From the NCBI RefSeq assembly GCF_000835495.1, contig NW_015622541.1, positions 7,750,001 through 7,814,000 on the forward strand: a DNA stretch of 64,000 nt, read 5' to 3'. Below the pieces are notes generated by a model. The model made no database searches, was not told the origin of the DNA, and was given only the letters and a program-made list of their open reading frames with translations. The translations under genes and the position numbers were made by a program. This DNA is from Cladophialophora immunda (Eukaryota; Ascomycota; Eurotiomycetes; Chaetothyriales; Herpotrichiellaceae). Shown here piece by piece: positions 44,279 to 54,907 of this stretch (position 1 is the stretch's first letter; each line of letters begins with the position of its first letter).

Positions 44279-45090
44279 CGTAGGATTGGTGTCAAGAAAA
44301 AGTGCGTGGCATGTCTAGGCAACACCGGCGCAAGAATGGACGATTGGAAGGTCGAAGACGATAAACCCGGGGAAACTGATATCGAATCGGCAGTAAACCA
44401 GCGAGTTTCCTCCGTCGTATCAGGGCAAGAGGCACTAGACTGCTTAGGGAAACTCACAAGGCGGCATCATCTTTTCGCTGCTTGGGTCGGCCAAGACACT
44501 GGTAGTTACACTCCCTAAAAGCGGCAACCATCAGCCCACTGGCAACATCGAGTTCAACCGCAATGCTCAACCACACCAGCCCTGGCAAGCTTGCAAGAAT
44601 CGAAATATCGTCACCCATGCTCCTATATGGACACCTGCTCAAGAAAGACGTTCGTCCAGTAAGTACTGCTGCGTTCATTAGATCTTGTACGGAAGGCTTG
44701 ATCCCTCTGTACCCAGTGAGGTGGAGTGCTCCGCTCTCCACGTTTCGCTTCTGGCCTCCCATGAGCTGAGGCTTTTACAGGTCGAAACCAATTCACGAAT
44801 GATGAACGATCGAACGGAGCGGCTCAACCACTTAAAGAGATGGGTGTAATCTCCACGCTGACCACAATGAATGGAAATAGATATGCGTTTCTCCTAGGCA
44901 GGATATTTTCGAGCGCTCATGTCCGACAACCATCGAAATGCTTGGGAGCTTGCAGGATGAAAACCGACATCTCCTCAATCATCTTGTTCTCGAGAATCCG
45001 CAACACCAAATCACACTTGAACCGCGAGCTTTTGCAATCTTTGCCTGCCGATCCTCATTCTGGTCATTCGCGCCACAAATCCGCAGCGAG
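44279..45090. promoter_or_regulatory. Divergent promoter, Zn2Cys6 regulator and DUF1989 fusion
   Basis: About 0.8 kb between start codons. One CGATAA at 44359-44364, and a CGG-AG-CGG pair near 44815-44822. An open minus frame at 44762..44454 (MGGQKRNVESGALHLTGYRG...) with ordinary codon use but no recognised domain might be an upstream exon; I could not connect it to the regulator. Confidence 0.3.
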
Positions 45091-46776
45091 ATGGCCATCC
45101 TACCAGCACGTAAGGCGGTCGCGATCCCCGTCGCGGCCGGACAGGAACTGAAGATTGTCAACACGTTTGGCAAGCAAGTGGTGGACTTCTGGGCGTTCAA
45201 CCCCAGCGACCCAAATGACTTTCTGTCGATGGTTCATACCAGAACCATATTACTCAATGTGGCCATTTCAAAAGGCGATGCGCTATACAGCACTCGGAGG
45301 AAGCCCATGCTAGTCTTGACGGAGGACACAACAAAGGGCGTTCACGACATCATTTGGTCGGCTTGCGATGCCGAGAGATATCGTATGCAGGGCTTCGACG
45401 GGTACCATGACAATTGCACCGACAACATGCACAACGCCTTGAAAGACCGGTTCCCTGACTTCCATATCGCGGACGACTGGGTGCCTGATCCATTGAATCT
45501 GTTCATGAATGTGGCCATTGACCACCGCGGCGGACTGGATATCAAGACCCCAACCTCCGAACGGGGTCAGTTCGTGACTTTGCAGGCCCAGACGGACCTC
45601 ATCGTAGTCATGAGTGCTTGTCCTCAGGATCTGGCGCCCGTCAACGGGGGAATGCCAACAGATTGCGAATATTACGTCGGTGACGCGGGAAGCGTGGCAC
45701 AAATTCCACCTACAGTGTCTCCGCAACATCGGCGCCGCGTCAAAGTAGCTCTGTCGTTTGATTTTGATGCCGTGTCGCACTGGCTCGGAACCGGGTGTCA
45801 CAAGGACAACAACATGGCCGATTATTCGTCCGGGATTTTTGCTGGTCAGGTCGGCGCCATCCGCTTACTTGACATGCTCAAAAGATGCGGAATTGCAGAC
45901 AAGGTGACGTGGTTTATCCCCGGCCATACCGTCGAGACGTTTCCCCACGCAGTCCAGAAGGTTGTCGAGTCGGGAGCCGAGATCGGACTTCACGGTTACT
46001 CCCACGAAGGCATCTACCAGATGACCGAAGAGCAAGAGCGAGACGTCCTTCTCAAATGCATCGAAGTGGCCACGAAGCTGTGCGGCAAAAAGCCCAGGGG
46101 GTATCGCGCGCCCATGTACACGATCCGAGAGACGACGGTCAAACTACTGCGACAACACGAGTTCCTCTATGACACATCGCTCATGCATCACGACTCGCAG
46201 CCATATGTAAGTGCCTGCGACCTGTTTTTGATTCCATAATGGCTTCTTTACCTCCCCTTCTGCGCGGGAGCTCTGGACATTATTCCCAGACAACAGTTGC
46301 TGAATGACTTTTTGTAGTTCACGCCGAGCGATCCCCCGATCAAGGCCATCGACTTCTCGCAGCCAGCCTCGTCGTGGCTTCACCCGACGGAGATTTCGGC
46401 GCAGACGTATCCGGAAGGGCAACATCCGCTCGTCGAAATCCCTTGTGGGTGGTACAACGAGGACATGATGCCGCTGCAGTACCTGCCGCACCTGGCCAAC
46501 AGCATGGGCTACGTGTCGACCCGCGTGGTGGAGCAGATGTGGAAGGACAAGTTCATGTGGCTGTGGGACAACTCGACCGAGGGCACCGAGTCCACGGACT
46601 TCGTCTTCCCGATCCTGATGCACCCGGACACCTCGGGACTCGCCCACATCATCGGCATGTCGGAGCGCTTCATCACTTGGTTGAAGGGGTTCGGAGATAG
46701 CGTGACCTTCTCCACCCACGAAAACATTGCCCGAGGATGGCTGGCGGAGCAGAAGCAGAAGTTGGGCCTTGCTTGA
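45091..46776 (+). CDS. DUF1989 (urea-carboxylase-associated)-polysaccharide deacetylase-like fusion
   Basis: Model: join(45091..46206, 46318..46776), 524 residues; an in-frame ATG at 44938 would add 51 residues without conserved character. Domain 1 (about 1-195) is DUF1989: AILPARKAVAIPVAAGQEL, KIVNTFGKQVVDFWAFN, YHDNCTDNMHNAL and GDAGS; relatives include the carboxyguanidine deiminase subunits found beside guanidine/urea carboxylases. Domain 2 (about 215-520) is a polysaccharide-deacetylase/NodB fold of the PuuE allantoinase and HpPgdA type: VALSFDFDAVSHW (D224/D226), TWFIPGHTVETFP, GLHGYSHEGI (metal-binding H301 and H305), GYRAPMY, and THENIARGW near the end. The 111-nt intron (GTAAGT donor, TTGTAG acceptor) lies between SQPY and FTPSDPP. 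A cytosolic amidohydrolase acting on a ureido or guanidino compound is my inference. Confidence 0.88.
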
Positions 46777-47304
46777 AGCTAGTGGGCAGGGAAGGCAAGC
46801 TATTCAGACCCGGCGGATCGAACTTGAGATATCGTCGCGGAGATTATGCCATCGCTCACTTAGTTAACAAGTTTGACTTGTGTCTAGTTGTTGTGTTCGA
46901 CAGAAAAATTCCCCCTTTCACATCATTCCAATTCATGGTAATGAAATACATCTCTCGTTGGACCCTCCTTCTATTTGGAAGTTTACCTGACATACAGGCG
47001 TCAAGCTACGAACTGGGAGTATATGAATGATAGGTATGCCTGCCCGGCAGATCTTAGCTGTACTGTCCCCGTGTGGGAAAAAGCTAGTGAAGTGTATAGA
47101 GTGTATAGGCCGCGGGTGCCGTATATCCACCTCTTAGTTGTGCCAGGTACCTACTCTCAAGTCACTTTCTGCACGCTTCTTCGCCGATGGAACTTTTGAT
47201 TCTGGCGTCGGTGAGATAACAAAGTATGCTGAGCGCAGCTACCACAGAAGTCATTCCAGCGCGCCCGGAACAAACCAGGTACGCGGGACGTGCACGAAAG
47301 CTAA
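46777..47304. other. Convergent intergenic region
   Basis: 3' flanks of the DUF1989 fusion (+) and the BTB gene (-). Nothing recognised. Confidence 0.5.
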
Positions 47305-48375
47305 CTATGCGTAGTGCTTGCGCCGGCACCTGCTGCAGCGAAGAATCTGTTCAAACGGATCAATGGAACACGTAAACTCGGCAGCGCAGCTCCTGCACTG
47401 GCTCGTCCTGTTCAAGGCCGACAGGGACTTTTTCAATTTTACAATTTCTGCTTTATTGTCTCGTAGGATCTCGTCCGACTTGAGGAAGAGCATCTTGACC
47501 TCGCCGAGGTCTCTGGTGAGGGACACCATCTCCTGCGCACAGCTCTGCAAGATACTTATCGAGAAGTCCGTCAGGACGCTGAGGTTCTTGAATCGATCTA
47601 ACGCCAGCAGGGTGGAAAGATTCCCCGCAGTCGCCCCAGCCAAGAGCCGCTGTACTTGATGATCTCCCGTCGACTGAACGGCTGCTTCGATGATGGCGGG
47701 CAGGCTTTCAAGCCAAGGCTCATCCTCGGTACTGCTCTGAAGAAGATTGCCGATCTTCCTGTTCGCGAGCGAAACAAGGGCATCGATGCCGTAATAGTCG
47801 CCAATGGAGTTAACACGGATATGCGCTAAGAGGGAAGATACTGTGCTGCATTTCCTGGACGATGGCGTTGGAGAGCATCTGCTATTATCTTCACTCCCAC
47901 CAGGTTGAGGCTGAGGTTCACCTTCCGGCAGTATACCTGTTTCCAGCCATTTATCAGTTCCGAAACCACGTTGCCAGAGGAGGAATTCTCCTCACCTCCC
48001 TCGACCGCATCGTTCATGCTTTCAGACATATTCTCTTCAGGAGGCAGAAGTAGATCCTCGCCCACATCGTAGTCGCCGGTGTACATGAATTGGACCATCC
48101 GCCTTACGGTGGGAGGGTTGAATTTATCCATGTTGACGACATTGGTGTGTGACTCCTGTCAAGCGTGAGACATCGAACCACCTCTGCGGAGTCTCCCGGC
48201 TAGGTGCACGGACCTCAAACGCTCCTTGAAGTGCCGCTTTGATCACCGGAGACTGGATGCAAACAACCGCCTTGTGGACCTTGAACTCCTCGTCGTTGGA
48301 GACGAACCTGAGGTCGCTGAACTCGCCCATCTCCATCAATCGCAGCAAAATTGAGCTTTGGGTGTTGGTAGACAT
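47305..48375 (-). CDS. BTB/POZ-domain protein
   Basis: First exon 48375..48214 encodes the BTB start (GEFSDLRFVSNDEEFKVHKA, then VVCIQSPVIKAALQGAFE). A 57-nt intron (GTCCGT donor, TTGACAG acceptor) leads to an exon from 48156 with ESHTNVVNMDKFNPPTVRRM and VQFMYTGDYDVG, completing the fold used for dimerisation or Cullin-3 binding. The C-terminal exon (to the stop at 47305) reads HIRVNSIGDYYGIDALVSLA, a predicted helix, a heptad-like stretch (SDEILRDNKAEIVKLKKSL), and a terminal CRSCAAEFTCSIDPFEQILR then CSRCRRKHYA, a possible CxxC...CxxC zinc site. The one or two introns between about 48000 and 47820 are unresolved: several donors fit, none uniquely. Function unknown. Confidence 0.75.
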
Positions 48376-48784
48376 TATTGAGATGGTGTGAGAGGTCCTC
48401 TGCGATTATTGAATGAATGAGATGCTTAAGTGAGAGGAAGAAAGTTGAAGTGCTTATGAGGCAGGCATATGTCGCGAAAGCGTCGCAGTTTCACCAGGCA
48501 ATGACGCTAAGGTTAATATGGTTGGCGTCTAATGTTGGCGACAAGGCTGCGTATCAAACTTTGCTAGAGAGCCGCAGCCTGATGCTACATGGCATGAGCA
48601 CCGAGGACAGTCGTTGGGCCAGAGGACTCCGTGCTTATTCATTGGCTACCCAAATACATAAGAGACAAAATTATCACCAAATAAACAAAGAAAAAGCCAG
48701 TTGTGACATGCGTGGCCTATGCATCTGCCCGTTCGCCGCCACGCCTCGGCGCTGTCCTCCGTCCAACGAGCCTCTTGTTCTCGC
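48376..48784. other. Intergenic, nothing recognised
   Basis: Short region between the BTB gene start and the 3' end of the coiled-coil gene, both on the minus strand. No gene is supported. Confidence 0.5.
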
Positions 48785-51133
48785 CTAGGCCTTTCCGACC
48801 ACGGGAAAGTCAATCTCATCACCGGTCAAGCCCCGCTCCCACACATAGAGAGCCTTTTTGTCTTCCCACTTTCCTTCCTTGTCCTTCTGAGCCCAGCGGA
48901 CAATCAAGGTTTTCTGAACGCCCGGGTTGGGGTCGAAGCCGATGGCTTTGTTGTCCGCTCTAAGAGGGGTAGCCTTTGCATTGTAGAAACGGTCGAGGGC
49001 CATCTTATACGCCTTGTGGCTGTCTGGGAGACGCATCGTGCCATAGTTGATGTTCTTGACCCAGATGTTGCCTCGCACTTCACCATTGCCAGCATAAGCT
49101 TTCATGGTTCCCTTCTCCTTCTCAAGCTCACCGGCCTTCTCTTGCAGCATCTTGTCGGTCTCACGCTCTTTCTTTTGGGCTTCTGCAACGTCACTCTTGA
49201 GATCCAAAACCTCCTTGTCAAGTTTGGTCTTCTGATCGACAGCCTGGTGCTTCGTGTCTTCGAGCTCTCTGATCTTGTTGTCTCTCTCCCCCTCAGCCTT
49301 GCTGCAAGCCTTCTCGAGGCTGTCGACCTTGGCTTTGAGTGCAGTATTCTCGTTTCCATTCTGCGCCAGTTTGCCTTCCAGTTCCCTAATCTTGGCTTCG
49401 AGCTGTCTCTCCAATTCGTCCTTCTGCTTCTTCAGGGTCTTGTTGAGGTCTTCGGAAATGGAGAGCTTCTCTGCCATTTCATTCCGTTCCCGAAGTGCTT
49501 TGATCTCATCCGCCTTGGCGTGCTCCAGCTGGTCAGCCATCAATGCTTCTTTCACTTTCGCGGCTTTGAGGTCGGCTTCAATGGTCTTTAGTTTCTCCTC
49601 AAGGATGGCGCGCTCCTTATCGGCCTTCTGGAATTCGTCTTCCATATCCTCGTACTTCTTCGTCATCCTTGCGCACTCTTGTGTGGCTTCAAGGAGATCT
49701 TCGAATGCCTTGGATTCCTTGGCAATGGCCTCGTTCCGTCTTGCCTCAGATTCCTTCAACTGAAGATAGAGCTGCTCTCGCTCGATAACAAGGACATCTT
49801 TATCATGTCGCAGGTCCTCCATCTTCTTCAGCGTAGTCGACACCTCGTCCTCGGCATGCTGCTTAGCGTCGACCGCCTTTTCGAACTCGATCTTAAAGTG
49901 ATGGGCCCGGGCATCGGCCTCCTTGAATTGCTCAACAAGCTCATCTCGGAAATGCTCCAGACTGGATTGGTTATGAACGGCATGATCGCGCTCTTTGATA
50001 ACAATTTCAAACCGATATTGCAGCGTCTCCAAGTTCAGTTGGCAGTCCTTGAGTAAGGCTTGGTCACGGACCAACTCGGTCTTCGCACTCTGGTAGTCGA
50101 AGATGGCACTGTCACGCGCTCGGATAGCGCCGTTCCGGTCCTCAATTGCTTCGTCCATACACTGCACGGCCACATCACGTTCGTGGATGGCTTCCTTGCG
50201 CTCTGCAATTGCCTTGTCTCTTGCGTCTTTAGCCTTGATAAGTTCTTCCCTGACTGACTTGAGCTCCGTTTCCAGAGTGTTGCACTTGTGTTCGATGCTG
50301 ATAAATTTCTGCTTGATAACTTCGAGCTTTGACGAGACTTCTTTGAACTGCATGCGTGTAAGTGCGAGCTCTGTGGCCAAGGTCTCTTTTTCTGTGAAGA
50401 GGACTGCCATAGAAGCTTTTAGGATCTCCAGCTCTTTGACGGCGGCGTTGTATTCCTCCAGGCGGATTCTTGCGGTCGCTTCGGCCTCAACAAGTCTGGA
50501 AGTGAGATCCACCAATGTTGCTTCCATGGTCACAATCTGCTTGTGAAGGACGCTGGTCTCTTCTCTGAGCTCCATGCATTCGTGCTCCTTCTCGAGGAGG
50601 TGGCCGCTCAGGGCTTCGAGCTCAATCTCGGCGCGATCGCGTGCCTTGGACATCTCGTACAATCTGGTTCTCAATGTGACGCATTCTTGGGTAGATGTCT
50701 CGAGACGAGCAGTAATGTCCTTGTATCTCTGGCACAGGCTGTCGTACTGTTCTTTGTGGAGGAGCTTCTCATGGGTGGCTTTGTCAAGGCTTTCGACAAT
50801 CTCCCGAATTCTGAACAGCATATCGTCGCTGGTCTTCTGTACCGATCTGAGGTGTACTTGAATGTCCGAACGGAAGGAGACAGCCTCCCTATGATAGGTA
50901 GAGCGGACTGGCGCATGGGCGCAAATGAGAGAGTTGACAGCATCGTCAGAAGCCTCTGACTTGTTTTCCTCCGGAATGGACTTGATGGAAACTTGCGGGA
51001 TCAGCTCGAACTTTGGTCGGCTTGCAAGTAATGGATCCTCCACCACGGGCTTGACGTCAACCTTGGGCAGCTTATCAAAGCTGGTCGCTTCGACAGGTGC
51101 CGAGAGACCACTCGGAACAACGACTGCTGCCAT
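48785..51133 (-). CDS. Large coiled-coil protein, unrecognised
   Basis: Intronless 782-residue frame from ATG at 51133; earlier codons in frame lack an ATG. Residues about 1-70 are Pro/Ser/Val-rich, about 85-660 are almost continuous charged heptads rich in Glu, Lys, Ala and Leu (for example LEIKAKVDSLEKA-like segments, EELIKAKDARDKAIAERKEA). The last about 100 residues form a compact non-coiled domain with GNIWVKNINYGTMRLPDSHK, FDPNPGVQKTLIVRWAQKDK and ALYVWERGLTGDEIDFP. The low intron content and length suggest a structural or scaffold protein, but the C-terminal domain is the part most likely to define a family and I do not recognise it. Confidence 0.8.
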   Translation of the reverse strand: MAAVVVPSGLSAPVEATSFDKLPKVDVKPVVEDPLLASRPKFELIPQVSIKSIPEENKSEASDDAVNSLICAHAPVRSTYHREAVSFRSDIQVHLRSVQKTSDDMLFRIREIVESLDKATHEKLLHKEQYDSLCQRYKDITARLETSTQECVTLRTRLYEMSKARDRAEIELEALSGHLLEKEHECMELREETSVLHKQIVTMEATLVDLTSRLVEAEATARIRLEEYNAAVKELEILKASMAVLFTEKETLATELALTRMQFKEVSSKLEVIKQKFISIEHKCNTLETELKSVREELIKAKDARDKAIAERKEAIHERDVAVQCMDEAIEDRNGAIRARDSAIFDYQSAKTELVRDQALLKDCQLNLETLQYRFEIVIKERDHAVHNQSSLEHFRDELVEQFKEADARAHHFKIEFEKAVDAKQHAEDEVSTTLKKMEDLRHDKDVLVIEREQLYLQLKESEARRNEAIAKESKAFEDLLEATQECARMTKKYEDMEDEFQKADKERAILEEKLKTIEADLKAAKVKEALMADQLEHAKADEIKALRERNEMAEKLSISEDLNKTLKKQKDELERQLEAKIRELEGKLAQNGNENTALKAKVDSLEKACSKAEGERDNKIRELEDTKHQAVDQKTKLDKEVLDLKSDVAEAQKKERETDKMLQEKAGELEKEKGTMKAYAGNGEVRGNIWVKNINYGTMRLPDSHKAYKMALDRFYNAKATPLRADNKAIGFDPNPGVQKTLIVRWAQKDKEGKWEDKKALYVWERGLTGDEIDFPVVGKA

Positions 51134-52379
51134 ATCGACTGAATGAGAAAAGATCACAAGAAAGTATTATTGGCAAGAAGGAACAGGGTGGCACTGGTGG
51201 TGATGAGGGATCTGAAGAAGAAGTCGATGTGGGAGAGAATCAAGTAATCGAGGGACAGGAGGGCGACAATTTATACAAACCACGCACTGAACATTCTCCA
51301 GTCCCGGAAACCGTGCTTGCAAGACTCTACATGCTGAAAGCCTTGGGTGGTTCTGGACTGACCTGGCTCGCTTGTTTTGAGGAAATCGTGGCCTCCGTGT
51401 CAGCTCCAGGCCAGACATTGCCACAGACATATCCACCGTTTCAATAAAGACGCATTAAAAGAATTGACGTTCCCCAACAGGAGCAAATCAAGTAAAACAA
51501 ATGCACATTTCAAGCTACGTCGAGGTCTTCGAGGCTGGCTGAGCGCGGGTCTGGAGCTTCAGTTCTGTAGACTGAGGCTGAGGGCTCGAATGTCGCGTGC
51601 AAAGGCTCAGCCAGCCACCATCACTCGTGGCTGAGACCCTGAAGACTTGGTTTCTGTCTTGTAGCCCAATGCATAAAGTCAGTGGGGTTAATATGTCGCG
51701 AAAGGGGTTATCGCTTACCAAGGATGGGTACCGGATCCGCTACGAGGTCGTTCTGCGCAAAAGTACTGTGGACAGCGAGCACGAACATGTGATGCGATGT
51801 GAGAACAAGACGAGAATCACCAAAACTGCCGTCTTAGCTGGGGTATATCTCGGAAGGTCTGAGCACTGCATCACCCCTTTTGCCGTGATCTTTGCACTTT
51901 GTGCGACTGGAGGTCCAGCTGGAGTACTAGCCAGATGGACCTCGCTTGGAGCGTTTTCGGCATCAGTCAAGTCTTTAGCCAGGAGAGCTGCTATTGATGG
52001 TCCCACCAACCGTGTCAGCCATATCTGGTGGACGATTTGGGCTGGAGCTTGTAGGGAGTAGGTTAGGATGAGTGTCGATTGTCCTTCAGCGTGCTCTTGG
52101 ATGGCGTTGAGGAATAAATTGGGCGTTGAAGGTTGACAACGAGAGAAACCAAATTACCATTTTACCATCGGCGTTACGGGCCGCTCCTTCCGAGCTCAAC
52201 TAGCCTATCGCGCCGCTTTAGCTTATAAGTGACACGTGACCACTGGTCTTTTGAATTCGTCATCGTGTCATTCGAAACAGAGGGTCTCTGTCACCATCTT
52301 CCATTGATCTCACTCTACCCAGACTCAGGCAATTAGCAGATATCAATCAGTCAGCAGTTCTACCCTTGTCAAAGCAGCT
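51134..52379. other. Divergent intergenic region
   Basis: 1.25 kb between the coiled-coil gene (-) and the HAD gene (+). Short open frames only (for example 51597-52061 +), without start context or domains. The last 200 bp are the HAD leader. Confidence 0.45.
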
Positions 52380-53228
52380 ATGGCCCTCCCTATGCCTGAG
52401 CCCAGTGTGCCACCACTGCCACTTCTCCAATACAAAGTTCTCTCCTTCGATGTGTACGGCAGCCTGATCGAATACAAAGCTCACATTCTGGAATCATTTC
52501 AACCCCTCCTCTCCCGTCTGCCAGAGTCGTCGCCCTTTCTCGATTCCACCCCCCTCACCACAACCGTTCCTAACTCCGCCTCCGTGGGCTCCATCGAGTT
52601 TCTAAAGCTGTTCCAGCGCCAAGAAGATGCCATCAAGCTAGAGAAGCCAGTGAAACGATTCGATGAGATCCTAGCCGAAATATGGAGGCGGATCGCCAAG
52701 GAACTGGGCGTGGAAAGTAGCGATGATGAAGCAAAGGATTTCGGAAGCGAAGCTGTCATTTCCGGGTGGCCGACTTTCCCGGGAAGCTTGGACGGGCTGA
52801 AGAGACTAAGTAAGCACTATAGGCTTGTGGCCCTCTCGAATATCGATCGATTTGCATGGAACATTACCTCAAACTCGTCGGCAGGTCGTCTTGGAGAGGT
52901 GGGCTGGTGGAAAGTTTTCACTGCAGAGGAATTCGGCGACGATGCCACCCGCGCGGATGATGCAAAGCTAGAGACCCTAATCCAGTTTTGCACCAATCAC
53001 GGCGTCAAGAAAGAGGAAATCCTTCACGTTGCACAGAGTCTCGGTCATGATCAAGCCCCCGCAAAGCGGTTAGGATTAAGTTCTGTGTGGTTGGTTGGTG
53101 ATGGGCCGAGGTGGGGGAAAGAGGCGGAAAGCAAGATGGCACTCGAAAAGAAGCTGGTCGGATATGCATGGAGGTTCCAGAATCTCAAAGAGTTCGCAGA
53201 TGAGGTGGAGAGAGTGGCGCGAGGTTAA
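52380..53228 (+). CDS. HAD-superfamily hydrolase (haloacid-dehalogenase type II-like)
   Basis: Intronless, 282 residues, typical length. The nucleophile motif VLSFDVYGSLIEY (first Asp at about residue 24) resembles the FDVYGTL motif of type II 2-haloacid dehalogenases. Motif II is VALSNIDRFAW, and ILHVAQSLGHDQAPAKRLGL with SVWLVGDG corresponds to the C-terminal motifs. It would hydrolyse a carbon-halogen or phosphate bond of a small molecule. The next gene, an isochorismatase-like hydrolase, is also plus, 0.9 kb downstream. Confidence 0.9.
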   Translation: MALPMPEPSVPPLPLLQYKVLSFDVYGSLIEYKAHILESFQPLLSRLPESSPFLDSTPLTTTVPNSASVGSIEFLKLFQRQEDAIKLEKPVKRFDEILAEIWRRIAKELGVESSDDEAKDFGSEAVISGWPTFPGSLDGLKRLSKHYRLVALSNIDRFAWNITSNSSAGRLGEVGWWKVFTAEEFGDDATRADDAKLETLIQFCTNHGVKKEEILHVAQSLGHDQAPAKRLGLSSVWLVGDGPRWGKEAESKMALEKKLVGYAWRFQNLKEFADEVERVARG

Positions 53229-54109
53229 GGGTCGATGGGCTTGTAAGCCTCGCCGTTGAACCCACTGATACAGAAGAAAGAGATACTGAGTTTCTCCTGG
53301 GGCGGGCGGATTTGCTCCTGCTTTGCTCTGGTAGACTTCGGCTATTGCTAAAGGCGCCATTGAGAGACAGCACTTCCAGTCTCTTGGTCTTCGGTGCCTG
53401 CGTCGTTGTGGCCTTGTGAATATCATTGAATGTCGACAGCCTAAGCCATGTTCTTCTCATCGTCATCAGTTGTGAAAGGTGAAGAGTGAGGTCTAGTAGA
53501 CCTGCCCGCCGGCTGTGTAGAAGCCTCGGGAGAGAAAACCGAGATGACCACTGACGCAGACAAGGCTGCCTTGAGACGAATCCCATTATGTCGACATACC
53601 CCTGCGAGAGAGATATGTAAAGACGCATTCTGGTTATAAATCGTGGCAACTCTTTACACCGTCTACAGCCGATAACACCGTTTGGCGGCAGTAGAAGCAT
53701 CTAGTCGTTGCCTCATGGAATTTGCCCACACCCGCAGGATCCGACAGCAAAAGCCCGCGTAATAGATTTGTCCAACCCGGCCGATGACGTTCCCGAATAC
53801 AGGTCTACAGATAGTATGCCATGGCTTGTGGAGTTGACTGATGCATCTTTGGCGCGTCTCCTGCCATATGGGGATAGACCAATTAGTCGGCAACGCTGAC
53901 ACCTGGATTGGATTGTGCCTCCAAGCTCGAACTCAAACAGCCACTATTACGAAAGACACATTGCTTTGAGAGCCTCACCGAAGTCACGCAGAGCTCGATT
54001 ATTCGTGGGTCCAACGGATATTTAAAAGACCAAGATCCCTCTCTTTCAGCAGCGCAACAAGCATCCAAGTCTAAATTCCCACGGAAACATCCAGTACAAG
54101 TCGCCGACC
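53229..54109. other. Intergenic upstream of the isochorismatase-like gene
   Basis: No coding exon supported; contains the promoter and a leader of about 100 bp for the gene at 54110. Confidence 0.45.
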
Positions 54110-54907
54110 ATGACGAACCAGACCGCTGTCATCCTCATCGATCCCTACAACGACTTCCTCCACCCAAAAGGAAAGCTGAACCCGCGTCTCGCCGAAAGCA
54201 TCGCCGCCACGGGAACCATTGAGCATTTGAAAGAAGTGGTCGCTACGGCCCGCAAGAACAAAATCCCGATTTACTACTGCCTTCATTGCCAGACGGACAA
54301 ATACTCGTTCCAGGGGTGGCAGATGATGAACTGGTCGCTGACGGGGCTCAAAGAGAACTTGGTGTTTGAGAAGGGCTCCTGGGGGGCCGAGATCTATGAA
54401 GGCCTAGAGCCCAATCCGGACAACGGGGATGTTGTCGTCTCGCAGCATCTCAATTCAAGGTAGACGCCCCGGTGCTTCCTGCCTTGTCCTCTCCTGCCTG
54501 GCTGACATTCTCCTCAACCGGATAAAGCTCTTTCCAAAACACGGATTTGGACTATCAACTCCGCCAGCGGGGGATTCGCAACTTGGTCCTAGCAGGTCTT
54601 GTTACAAACACATGCATTGAGGCGACGGCACGGTACGGGTATGAGCTGTGAGTTGACCCCGTGCCCGATTCAAATCATCAAATGTGACAACGCCAATGCT
54701 GACTGACGCAAGTGGTTATAATTTGACCATGATGTAAGTTGATTTGCCTGCCTTGGGAATCTCACAGCTAAACAAAAAAACAAATCCAGCTCGGACGGGA
54801 CAGCCGGGTTCAGCACGGAGCAGAAGGACGCGGCCACAAACTTGATCTGGCCATTGTTTGCGAACAGAATCTTGACTGTCGGTGAATGGGCCAAAAGTTT
54901 GGAGTGA
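54110..54907 (+). CDS. Isochorismatase-family cysteine hydrolase
   Basis: Cysteine amidohydrolase fold (isochorismatase, nicotinamidase, N-carbamoyl hydrolase relatives). Model: join(54110..54459, 54528..54647, 54713..54733, 54790..54907), 202 residues, usual family size; the third exon is only 21 nt. The catalytic Asp lies in VILIDPYNDFLHP (residue 11). The nucleophilic Cys lies in GLVTNTCIEATARYGYEL (about residue 146), read only after splicing. A catalytic Lys is expected in the middle region; candidates are near KGSWGAEI. C-terminal MISDGTAGFSTEQKDAATNL is typical. Because relatives hydrolyse N-carbamoyl or ureido acids, it could serve the ureide cluster 8 kb upstream, but it is separated from it by unrelated genes. 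Confidence 0.9.

Noticed and set aside
44815..44822. Paired CGG triplets in the cluster promoters as binding sites of the local regulator
   Set aside because: Spacing differs between promoters (1, 2 and 8 bp) and such triplets are frequent by chance, so no shared operator can be claimed.
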